A DNA stretch of 23,896 nt. It comes from a virus. Shown piece after piece: positions 16,801-23,211 of the stretch. Positions within the stretch are counted from its first letter, which is position 1. Each line of letters begins with the position of its first letter. Under the pieces are notes generated by a model that ran no database searches, was not told the DNA's origin, and worked only from the letters and a program-made list of their open reading frames with translations. A program made the translations under genes and the position numbers. The DNA lies in the IMG/VR virus record IMGVR_UViG_3300008996_000043, positions 1 to 23,896 of that record; one strand, given 5' to 3'.

Positions 16801-19800
16801 AAGAAAAATATATTTCATATAATCCAACAGAAAATACTGAACTAGATTATATATTTGCGTCATTCAAAAAATTCGGTGGAGTACATAAAGTACCATACGC
16901 CTGGATATTAAAATATGGTTCAATATGGTATAGATATAAAAAATATGTTAATGATAATGTTGATATTTTAGATGATATCTGGGATAACTTTGATTATATC
17001 AAAAATTATGACCCAATAACAAATTCAAAAACAAAAAATTATAACTTAACCATAAATGGGGGGGATGTTGATATTATACTTGAAAAAAATACAACAATAG
17101 GTACTGACACTTCAACATTGATTAATACAGGATTCTATCCAAAATTAATTAATGACTTTAATGTGTTTTACCAAGGATATGAACTATTCCAAGGTTATAC
17201 TTCAACGGAAATAAATAAGGGGTTCACTTCAGGTTTAACAATGAACTATATATCCGAAGCAATAGTTAATAAAGGAAAAGGAGTGGATCCAAATGATGTT
17301 AATAGGGATATAAGAATTATTCCATGGACAATAAGTGTTAATTCTCAAGATGACTTAAATACTTATATATTCCCATCCGAAGGTTCATTTATTAATCAAA
17401 CGGAATATGAATGTTTTGATTCGGCAAATAAATTAAAAACCGAAGTATTAAATAATGATTCAATATATAATGGATCGGTTAGGTTATTCTGGACGGCACC
17501 AAATTATGGTTATTTTGATAACACAAGAATAACAAGACCAACACCATTACAATATATAAAAACAATAAATCCAACATCATCCAATCAAGAAAATTTTTCC
17601 TTAAATGGGTCAAATAGTTATTCGGATATTTCGGAAATATTAACCGTGTTCAATAAAGAAATTTTGGATATGTTTGAGAATGAATTCTTAAATTTCTCAA
17701 AATCAATTTATGATTATGATACGGGGATGGTTTTTACACCAAAAGAAAATGAAAAAAGTTTTGTCAACTTCCAAATGTTAATGTTGGATATATTAAAAAT
17801 TCAAAAGACAACCGGAACAACATCAAATCAATTAATAACATTGATTCAACAAAGACAACTTCAAACATTAAATGGTGTGTTAAATGATTTTATAAATAAA
17901 GATGTTTATTTCAAATATGGAAATCCATCCAATTTTAATAAGAAATTGTTTTATACTTTTTCACAACATGAAATAATTGATGGATACCAATGGAGTCCAT
18001 ATACCGTAGCATCACCAAATGCCCTACCATATAATGGGGGGCCAATACCATTATCAACATCACAAACAAACTATCCATTGGAATGGTCAACCCTTAAAAC
18101 ATATGTTGGGTTTTCAGAAATTGATGGATTGAAATATACAAATAATGGTTCATATATTACCGATTTCTTTATTGATAATAACGTTGAATTTAATGTATCA
18201 AACATTAAAACATTCGCACCATTAATAAAAATATACGCGACACAAAAATTAAAAGATAATACATTAAATAATCTTAAATTCATTCAATTGATGGAAGATT
18301 ATTTAACCAAGAATGATTTATTTCAAGATAAAATTATCAATAGTTTAATGATAAAACTTCAAAAGGAACTACCGGATGTTAACGATACACCGATAACAAT
18401 ATCAAGTGAACTAGCATCGGGGGGGTTTATAAAAAGGGATTTATGGGCATCTTTTAAGGCGACCAATGATAAATGGATTGCGGGGTCAGATCTTAAAACA
18501 AGGACGTTATTTGAAGATGTTATGTTTATTGATAGAGCAAGTAGGGATATTGGAAATAAAGTGATTGTTGATATATACAAACTTAAAGAAGCGATGTTAA
18601 TCACAAATGAAGTTAATACCAAACGATCAATGATTGACCTTGTTCATGGAATAATAACATCAAATCATTTTAAGGTGATGTATGTTCCGGCATATGTTAA
18701 TTTCTATAACGTTCAAACCGTAAGTAAAAACGCAATACCAAGACCTGAAGCAAGTGCCGACTTCGCAAACAATATGTTTGGAACATTCTTAAATGTGGAT
18801 ACACGAGAATCATCAACAAAAATGGTGTGTATGTACGCAGGAAAAGGTAGTGAACAACTTGCCATGGATACCGATTTAACACAACGAAATGATGATTCAT
18901 TTGAACTTAAATGTGGGAATGTATTATCCGAAGATCAAACAAATAAAAAAGATCACGACAAGTCAAACAAAGTCGCTGGATTTAATATTGATATTGGTCC
19001 ACAAAATCAATCCATGTTCACAAGTTTTATGGTTAGTCAAGATAATCATGCGTCAACAGCGGAATCACTTCAATTATTAACCGAACTAGCAAATAACTAC
19101 CACAACGTAAAAGGAGTATCCCAAAGTGTGTCGTTATATAACCTATATAAGGTTAGAAGTTATACATGTACCGTATCCATGATGGGGAACGCGATGATTC
19201 AACCTGCCATGTATTTTAACTTAAGACACGTTCCAATGTATAATGGTCCATATATGATAACAAAGGTATCACACTCAATTAAACCAGGAACGTTTGAAAC
19301 AATATTCGAGGGGATTAGACAACCTGCTGCACAACTACCAACACAAGATGATTTCCTTGCGGTAATAAAAACAAATCTATTACAACATATTATTGATCAA
19401 AATAAACAAGATAAAATTGAAGACGAAAAACAAACAAAAGACGAAAAAGGAAATATAATTTCACAAAAGGATAAAACAACAGATAAAATAAATGGTCAAA
19501 AAACAATATCAACAACTTGTAAACCAAATAAGTCATATGAAAAATATCCGGTAAATACGGATCCGTCAGAATACTATTCAACTTATAAACAAGCGAAAAC
19601 ATCCATATTAACTAACCTACCAATTGATGATGGGAAATTGAAATACGTGATATTCGCCGCGATGTTCGTTGAATCAAATGATGGTACAAGACTTAAAGCA
19701 TATGAAAATAATTTCGCAGGAATTGACCTAAACGGATATTGGGGTGTGTCAATACAAACATTGATATTTGAACAATACTTCTGTTTATCTTCAAACAAAT

Positions 19801-20042
19801 TAACACTACCATACGCCGAGTTTAAAGACCTGGATAGTCATGTTCGTTTTTTAATTAATAGATGGAAAAGTAGAATGGGGAATATAACAGTTGATGAAAA
19901 ATCAATAACACAATTTATCATTCAAAATATTTCATCACAACAACAAAACCCAAATGTTTATTCATCCCTAGACAAAACATCCCTGGAAAATATGGAGAAA
20001 AAAGTTAAAGAATCAATAACAATATTCAATTCATCAAATTAA
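13800..20042 (+). CDS. Giant baseplate hub protein with C-terminal lysozyme-like domain, 2080 aa
   Basis: Residues about 130-240 (GITSIEFSEGLDFMPVISME, later PYPLFHLTIKGYYGKAIKIP and ISLKFYTYKYTMLSEV) look like the beta-rich ring domain of hub proteins such as gp27. About 1780-1845 (SYTCTVSMMGNAMIQPAMYF, then YNGPYMITKVSHSIKPGTFE, then FEGIR) match the second hub half, as in gp27/VgrG/gpD proteins. Between them lies an insertion of over 1000 residues rich in Asn, Thr and Ser. A Lys/Glu/Asp linker (about 1867-1919) leads to a terminal domain (about 1925-2075) with AAMFVESNDG and YENNFAGIDLNGYWG. This resembles lysozyme/glucosaminidase domains, with E1958 the likely catalytic acid and NNFAGI the substrate-cleft motif. 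T4 likewise carries a lysozyme at the hub (gp5), used to pierce peptidoglycan. Hub call firm, enzyme type tentative. Confidence 0.78.
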   Translation: MVDNSENIYVDFDCDNITLIDPNKVVDSQGKVKERYVKQENLVMYANLECQVIPRTKLVVGATGQNQGEVITVASLNFLKPGNKEKMDNAYTDQITGKGSIKGRATNQEKVNQGEKYVSSEGVKGKIVDNGLLGITSIEFSEGLDFMPVISMELVDIQGRSMFELGNSSPYAAFFNLPYPLFHLTIKGYYGKAIKIPLLLQNFSSRYDTGDGNFKISLKFYTYKYTMLSEVNIGHMMAVPHMYKSRLKITTKKGGPSQFSNVDEGYVELGYEKVKELYNEYKSKGLIEEDFPELTIIQLKDKIDNFVKVIMDTYTKQNANPLNDKELFRNDLTNFRKLIYTGFPSWFRDNLDVDNFLVLKDSKTKVYIYKKEILDSEQKKSNAKKDLDGIIKEYNEKLLKNNTFGKDGKYSISGKSKSSSIPNSITNQIFTRTISDNEIDYVLTYQQVKKTGKIPSDEELGLFKNELKNRKLLNFTDITLGDGQKINKVDYFVFEGDRTFTKYLDEMVKLYNDYSTKIDNDLTDSLLSLIQSKNNGFGFVPTIRNILAVIFANGEAFLRLMDDVHTKAWDVRDNVSRKNAILTSESATSGQDNISSGNGTIPVYPWPEYIIQTDGEEGREKYQIEYPGDPKYINSTKAYDYSAWPEVEFLEEFIKGFTQRTEPPQSPTEGQNQLTGINRISVDAIEFPISNSVYSNKEEVKFFYEIYERLFLHSNYPLLSRVGEIVNQTDKIVDLLADMESNNLLNSLSNENPFLIKKLKQYGINATNFTPLLRHISNGGIGESWQNFIRGIYNTSYIKNITSNAEFTFVDENIIDSSSAKPLITLKNEGDLTNYLTTNTNDFSLVDLYPFTDIKWVSGNTSNGNKTTVNTQTFNTTKTLVFNTTNKVISNFLPTDDKSSKKLFTNFSTLNTQQPNIVDKISLKNYYNNTTNRTQLITEGNLRYVNYSGDVLTNQTVSMLNTPYFINAIQDGVKKFREYNDHPYTSAAYLFLNSLPLSTLKEKYISYNPTENTELDYIFASFKKFGGVHKVPYAWILKYGSIWYRYKKYVNDNVDILDDIWDNFDYIKNYDPITNSKTKNYNLTINGGDVDIILEKNTTIGTDTSTLINTGFYPKLINDFNVFYQGYELFQGYTSTEINKGFTSGLTMNYISEAIVNKGKGVDPNDVNRDIRIIPWTISVNSQDDLNTYIFPSEGSFINQTEYECFDSANKLKTEVLNNDSIYNGSVRLFWTAPNYGYFDNTRITRPTPLQYIKTINPTSSNQENFSLNGSNSYSDISEILTVFNKEILDMFENEFLNFSKSIYDYDTGMVFTPKENEKSFVNFQMLMLDILKIQKTTGTTSNQLITLIQQRQLQTLNGVLNDFINKDVYFKYGNPSNFNKKLFYTFSQHEIIDGYQWSPYTVASPNALPYNGGPIPLSTSQTNYPLEWSTLKTYVGFSEIDGLKYTNNGSYITDFFIDNNVEFNVSNIKTFAPLIKIYATQKLKDNTLNNLKFIQLMEDYLTKNDLFQDKIINSLMIKLQKELPDVNDTPITISSELASGGFIKRDLWASFKATNDKWIAGSDLKTRTLFEDVMFIDRASRDIGNKVIVDIYKLKEAMLITNEVNTKRSMIDLVHGIITSNHFKVMYVPAYVNFYNVQTVSKNAIPRPEASADFANNMFGTFLNVDTRESSTKMVCMYAGKGSEQLAMDTDLTQRNDDSFELKCGNVLSEDQTNKKDHDKSNKVAGFNIDIGPQNQSMFTSFMVSQDNHASTAESLQLLTELANNYHNVKGVSQSVSLYNLYKVRSYTCTVSMMGNAMIQPAMYFNLRHVPMYNGPYMITKVSHSIKPGTFETIFEGIRQPAAQLPTQDDFLAVIKTNLLQHIIDQNKQDKIEDEKQTKDEKGNIISQKDKTTDKINGQKTISTTCKPNKSYEKYPVNTDPSEYYSTYKQAKTSILTNLPIDDGKLKYVIFAAMFVESNDGTRLKAYENNFAGIDLNGYWGVSIQTLIFEQYFCLSSNKLTLPYAEFKDLDSHVRFLINRWKSRMGNITVDEKSITQFIIQNISSQQQNPNVYSSLDKTSLENMEKKVKESITIFNSSN

Positions 20043-20067
20043 TCCACCTAAAAGGTGGATTTTTTTT
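20041..20067 (+). terminator. Intrinsic terminator after the hub gene
   Basis: AATCCACCT (20041-20049) pairs perfectly with AGGTGGATT (20053-20061) around an AAA loop, then a run of T to 20067. The stem begins within the hub stop codon (20040-20042). It ends the baseplate operon. Confidence 0.93.
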
Positions 20068-20077
20068 ATTTGTTGGA

Positions 20078-20084
20078 TATTTAT
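20078..20084 (+). promoter_or_regulatory. TATTTAT promoter-like element of the 278-aa gene
   Basis: GGATATTTATATATAAAAAA follows the hub terminator; the TATTTAT core ends 16 nt before the ATG at 20101. It is nearly the same string as at 641-660 (sheath) and 21266-21281 (74-aa gene), the best conserved trio of the set. Confidence 0.5.
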
Positions 20085-20100
20085 ATATAAAAAATAAATT

Positions 20101-20937
20101 ATGACTTATTTTAATGAATTTGGCCAAGCAAGACTTGGTTGGAATATTGGAACTCCAAGTAGTGGGGGTGGGTCAACGGTTGACACTGACGCTCAAGCGT
20201 TTATAACCGCTGCTTCAATCACCGACTCAACACAACAGTCCGCAATCAATACCTTGGTAACACAATTAAAGACGTATGGTATTTGGACTAAATTAAAAGC
20301 GGTTTATCCATTCGTTGGTGGTACAGCTTCACAACACAAATTCAACTTGAAGGATCCACGTGATTTAGATGCGGCGTATAGATTAGTGTTTAATGGAGGT
20401 TGGACACATAGCTCAACTGGTGCTCAACCAAATGGAACAACTGGATATGCTGATACTAAATTGATACCATCAGTTAATTACCCAACAGTATCAGGTATAT
20501 CTATTGGATTTTATTCAAGAACAAATATTGCACAAACATCAAATGATATTGGTATATATACTAGTGACATAAAAGCTTTAGCAATTCAAACAAGATGGAC
20601 AGATAATAAGATATATTCTCAATGTTATAGAGACCCAAATCCTTACTCGATTATAACTTCAAATACTGATTCTAGTGGACTTTTCACCTTGAGTAGAACT
20701 TCAACAACATCTCTAAAACAATTTAGAAATTCATCAGTTATAGGCACATCTACAACTTCTATGGGTGGTTCTATTCCTACAAGTGCTATATGTTTATCAA
20801 ATAATGGTACCAATGGTTCTTATTCATCAAGAGAACAAGCATTTGCATTTATAGGTAATGGTTTATCAGACGCAGAAACAGCAAACTTCTACACAGCAGT
20901 ACAAACATTCCAAACAACACTTGGAAGACAAGTATAA
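20101..20937 (+). CDS. Putative tail-tip/adhesion or decoration protein, 278 aa
   Basis: After a short Gly/Ser linker (about residues 20-27), a helical segment (DTDAQAFITAASITDSTQQS, then LVTQLKTYGIWTKLKAVYPF) leads into VGGTASQHKFNLKDPRDLDA, then a Ser/Thr/Gly-rich beta-strand region (about 95-250) like a jelly-roll or concanavalin-type fold. The end is FIGNGLSDAETANFYTAVQT FQTTLGRQV-like (helical). Proteins with this layout occur in phages of Bacteroidota, often near the tail genes, which fits a surface or host-contact role; no catalytic motif is visible. It follows the hub terminator and starts its own unit with the 72-aa gene. Function is inferred from composition and place only. Confidence 0.55.
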   Translation: MTYFNEFGQARLGWNIGTPSSGGGSTVDTDAQAFITAASITDSTQQSAINTLVTQLKTYGIWTKLKAVYPFVGGTASQHKFNLKDPRDLDAAYRLVFNGGWTHSSTGAQPNGTTGYADTKLIPSVNYPTVSGISIGFYSRTNIAQTSNDIGIYTSDIKALAIQTRWTDNKIYSQCYRDPNPYSIITSNTDSSGLFTLSRTSTTSLKQFRNSSVIGTSTTSMGGSIPTSAICLSNNGTNGSYSSREQAFAFIGNGLSDAETANFYTAVQTFQTTLGRQV

Positions 20938-20966
20938 TAATAAACTAAATTAAAAATATAAAAAAA

Positions 20967-21185
20967 ATGATTGTAAGATTATTAACAGAAGAACAAAAAG
21001 ACTTATTAGTAGGTCAAACTTATGACGGAGTTCAATACTTCAATCCAACTCAAGATGCTGAAGGAAATTGGTTTATCTCACAAGAAGAAGTAAATGGATG
21101 TACTCACGAAAACGGAGCGTTTGAGTGGATACATGAATTACCATTAATTGCTTATAATCCGGTCATCACAGAATTTCCGATTTAA
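20967..21185 (+). CDS. Small hypothetical protein, 72 aa, partner of the 278-aa gene
   Basis: Begins 29 bp after the stop of the 278-aa gene, with an A-rich leader (AAAAATATAAAAAAA) and no promoter element of its own, so the two are co-transcribed. The sequence (MIVRLLTEEQKDLLVGQTYD, then NPTQDAEGNWFISQEEVNGC, then WIHELPLIAYNP) is compact, acidic and soluble-looking, with no signal peptide. Small proteins like this often sit beside phage host-contact proteins and may be chaperones or accessory virion proteins. No family function is known to me. Confidence 0.65.
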   Translation: MIVRLLTEEQKDLLVGQTYDGVQYFNPTQDAEGNWFISQEEVNGCTHENGAFEWIHELPLIAYNPVITEFPI

Positions 21186-21206
21186 TAATTAAAAACAAAA
21201 ATAGTT

Positions 21207-21237
21207 AACCCTCCATAATAAAAATGGGGGGTTTTTT
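21207..21237 (+). terminator. Intrinsic terminator after the 72-aa gene
   Basis: AACCCTCCAT (21207-21216) pairs with ATGGGGGGTT (21224-21233) around a 7-nt loop: ten pairs with one T-G wobble, followed by TTTTTT. Confidence 0.9.
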
Positions 21238-21267
21238 ATTTATATTGATTTTTTTCATAATATCATA

Positions 21268-21274
21268 TATTTAT
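21268..21274 (+). promoter_or_regulatory. TATTTAT promoter-like element of the 74-aa/217-aa unit
   Basis: CATATATTTATATATAAAGG; the TATTTAT core ends 16 nt before the ATG at 21291 and comes 30 nt behind the previous terminator. The extended string TATTTATATATAAA is identical to that at 20078. Confidence 0.5.
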
Positions 21275-21290
21275 ATATAAAGGGATTATT

Positions 21291-21515
21291 ATGGATACAA
21301 AAACTATATTGGAGAATTATCTTGGAAAACCAACAAGATACTCAGAAAAAGACGCAGGAAATGGATTCAAGGAAGTTTGTGATCTAGATACAGGAAGTTG
21401 TTATACAATTAGAATGCGTGATGGATTAATTGAACGAGTTGATAATACAATCAACACAAATAAACGAATTCAGGTTGAAACAAATACTGGAGTTAAACAA
21501 TTATTAAACGGATAA
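21291..21515 (+). CDS. Small hypothetical protein, 74 aa
   Basis: MDTKTILENYLGKPTRYSEK opens a small protein with a central CDLDTGSCYTIRMRDGLIER segment. Two cysteines six residues apart are followed by a predicted strand-turn-strand with R-D-G-L-I-E-R. I do not recognise the family. The gene starts its own unit 54 bp after a terminator, and its stop is separated from the next ATG by a single base, so the two products are probably made together. No signal peptide or membrane segment. Confidence 0.7.
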   Translation: MDTKTILENYLGKPTRYSEKDAGNGFKEVCDLDTGSCYTIRMRDGLIERVDNTINTNKRIQVETNTGVKQLLNG

Positions 21516-21516
21516 T

Positions 21517-22170
21517 ATGGGAATCGATAGAAAAATATTAGAAGAAGTGGCAAGATTCAATTCCATAAATAAGTATGTTATGGAACAAGATGCTCAATTA
21601 CCCCCACCACCAGCGGAAGATCCAATGGCTGACCCAATGGCGGAACTACCACCAGTTGAACCAACAGCACCAGAGGTAGCACCGACAACACCACCAGCAC
21701 CACAACCAGTTGATGTTGCTCAAGACCCGGAAGTTGAAAAAGTGGGAGAAGAAGAATCAAAAAAAGAAGAGTTGGAAATAACAGACTTAGTGAAATCACA
21801 AAAGAATGTTGAAGAAAAACAAGAAGAATATTTCCAACAATTATTTAGTCATTTAACAGATCTTGAAAATAGATTAGGTGATATGGATAATATCGTTAAT
21901 AAATTAAATGATTTAGAAGCAAAAATTGAAAAATATAGAGAAAAAACACCAGAAGAAAAACTTCAATTAAGATCATTAGATTCAGGACCTTATAACCAAA
22001 AATTATCAGATTTCTTCAACGACAATCAAGATAAGTTTGAACAACAAGGAAAAGATGAATATATCTTAACAAAAGATGAAGTTGAAGATTTTTCACCACA
22101 TGAAATAAAAAAATCATTCAGAAACTACGAAGAGGAAGATGATGATAATCAAGGGTTTATGAAAATTTAA
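21517..22170 (+). CDS. Proline-rich / coiled-coil protein, 217 aa, possible virion component
   Basis: Three parts are visible. A short N-terminal segment ends in FNSINKYVMEQDAQ (to about residue 26). A Pro/Ala/Glu/Thr-rich linker follows (about 27-70: LPPPPAEDPMADPMAELPPV and similar). Then comes a strongly charged helical region (about 75-155) with heptad-like spacing (YFQQLFSHLTDLENRLGDMD, then IVNKLNDLEAKIEKYREK), a likely coiled coil. The acidic C-terminus (EEEDDD near the end) is disordered-looking. Such proteins in T4-like phages can be scaffold/core or accessory virion proteins; that is a guess. It begins 1 bp after the 74-aa gene and ends before a terminator. Confidence 0.7.
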   Translation: MGIDRKILEEVARFNSINKYVMEQDAQLPPPPAEDPMADPMAELPPVEPTAPEVAPTTPPAPQPVDVAQDPEVEKVGEEESKKEELEITDLVKSQKNVEEKQEEYFQQLFSHLTDLENRLGDMDNIVNKLNDLEAKIEKYREKTPEEKLQLRSLDSGPYNQKLSDFFNDNQDKFEQQGKDEYILTKDEVEDFSPHEIKKSFRNYEEEDDDNQGFMKI

Positions 22171-22173
22171 TAA

Positions 22174-22203
22174 AAGGTGGGATAAATAAAATCCCATTTT
22201 TTA
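22174..22203 (+). terminator. Intrinsic terminator after the 217-aa gene
   Basis: TGGGAT (22178-22183) pairs with ATCCCA (22191-22196) around AAATAAA. G-T and A-T pairs extend the stem outward to 22174/22200, and the 3' side runs into TTTTTTATTT. Confidence 0.75.
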
Positions 22204-22204
22204 T

Positions 22205-22233
22205 TTGACAAAATAATATTTAGACACTATACT
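22205..22233 (+). promoter_or_regulatory. Sigma70-type promoter of the SSB gene
   Basis: TTGACA (22205-22210), a 17-bp spacer, then TATACT (22228-22233). Both boxes and the spacing match the housekeeping sigma70 consensus, with a start expected near 22240 and a leader of about 24 nt. The upstream TTTG (22204-22207) would also fit the -33 box of Bacteroidota promoters. No TATTTAT element precedes this gene, consistent with early or middle expression by host polymerase. Confidence 0.65.
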
Positions 22234-22263
22234 TAACTTATAACAATTTAATTTATACACAAA

Positions 22264-23130
22264 ATGGCGACGAACAATGTATTAGATGCTGTATTAAACC
22301 AATACGAGCAAGCACAACAAAAAAATTCATCAACTCCTAAATTAAGTCAGGAGGATAGACTAAAGCGTTATTTCGCGGCAGTATTACCAAAAGGTGAAAA
22401 ACAAGGACAACGAAGATTAAGAATCCTACCAACAGAAGATGGATCTTCACCCTTCAAGGAAGCGTGGTTCCACGAAATCTATATTGATGGAAAAACAACA
22501 AAATTCTACGATCCAGACAAAAACGACGGAGAAAGATCACCATTAACAGAAGTATATGATGACTTAAGGGCAACTGGAAAAGAATCTGATAAGAAATTAG
22601 CTGATCAATATAGGACAAGAAAATTTTATGTAGTTAAAGTTATTGATAGAGATAACGAACAAGATGGTCCAAAATTCTGGAGATTCAAACATAACTACAA
22701 AAATGAAGGTGTATTAGATAAAATCATTCCTTTATTCAGATCAAAAGGTGATATCACAAACCCAGAAAATGGTAGAGATATTATCCTTGAACTAGCAATG
22801 GCGAAATCACCAAAAGGAAGTGAATATACTGTTATCCAAACAGTTATGTACGAAGACCCGGCTCCTCTACATGAAGATAAGGAACAAGCAACAACTTGGG
22901 CAACTGATACAACAACATGGAGAGATGTATACTCCAAAAAACCAGTTGAATACCTTGAAGCAATCGCAAGAGGTGAAACTCCAAGATGGGATTCAGCTTT
23001 AGGTAAAATGGTATACGGTGATTCTACAGAAGGTGAAGTAGTAATGGGTGGAACAAAAACTCAAACAACAACTACATCATACGAAGATCCTCAAGCAAAC
23101 GCTGACGTTGATGAAGATTTACCATTCTAA
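22264..23130 (+). CDS. Single-stranded DNA-binding protein, gp32-type, 288 aa
   Basis: Coats single-stranded DNA during replication and recombination. The N-terminus has a short helical lead, then a basic/aromatic OB-fold core: LKRYFAAVLPKGEKQGQRRL, RILPTEDG, AWFHEIYIDGKTTKFYDPDK, RTRKFYVVKVIDRDNEQDGP, KFWRFKHNYK. This follows the order of T4 gp32 (301 residues). The protein has no cysteine at all, so the zinc ligands of T4 gp32 (His-Cys-Cys-Cys) are absent, and a loop rich in D, E and K stands in that place. The Thr/Glu-rich C-terminal tail ends in DVDEDLPF, like the acidic tip of bacterial SSB that recruits partner proteins. The gene stands alone between two terminators with its own sigma70-like promoter, and uvsX follows, as expected for a recombination pair. 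Confidence 0.85.
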   Translation: MATNNVLDAVLNQYEQAQQKNSSTPKLSQEDRLKRYFAAVLPKGEKQGQRRLRILPTEDGSSPFKEAWFHEIYIDGKTTKFYDPDKNDGERSPLTEVYDDLRATGKESDKKLADQYRTRKFYVVKVIDRDNEQDGPKFWRFKHNYKNEGVLDKIIPLFRSKGDITNPENGRDIILELAMAKSPKGSEYTVIQTVMYEDPAPLHEDKEQATTWATDTTTWRDVYSKKPVEYLEAIARGETPRWDSALGKMVYGDSTEGEVVMGGTKTQTTTTSYEDPQANADVDEDLPF

Positions 23131-23155
23131 TCATTAAAAAAAAGACCCTGACAAC

Positions 23156-23188
23156 GGGTAGTGGTTGACTTAATCACTACCCTTTTTT
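23156..23188 (+). terminator. Intrinsic terminator after the SSB gene
   Basis: GGGTAGTG (23156-23163) pairs perfectly with CACTACCC (23175-23182). Inner G-T, T-A and T-A pairs lengthen the stem to 11, leaving a 5-nt loop, and TTTTTT follows to 23188. Confidence 0.93.
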
Positions 23189-23203
23189 ATTATTATATAA
23201 AAC

Positions 23204-23210
23204 TATTTAT
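23204..23210 (+). promoter_or_regulatory. TATTTAT element directly before the uvsX-like gene
   Basis: ATAAAACTATTTATTATGG: the motif ends one base before the ATG at 23212 and follows the SSB terminator by 15 bp. The context ACTATTTAT matches that before the HAD gene. Confidence 0.35.
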
Positions 23211-23211
23211 T

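Noticed and set aside
16301-18622. Minus-strand open frames inside the hub gene (for example 16301-16549, 18359-18622)
   Set aside because: The protein-like appearance (runs of Val, Leu, Phe) is the complement of Asn/Thr/Lys-rich codons of the hub; there are no promoters or leaders and no family motif.
23145-23159. Alternative ACCC/GGGT hairpin that could compete with the SSB terminator (attenuator)
   Set aside because: Only four base pairs, far weaker than the 11-pair terminator stem; no leader peptide or ligand-binding structure is visible.
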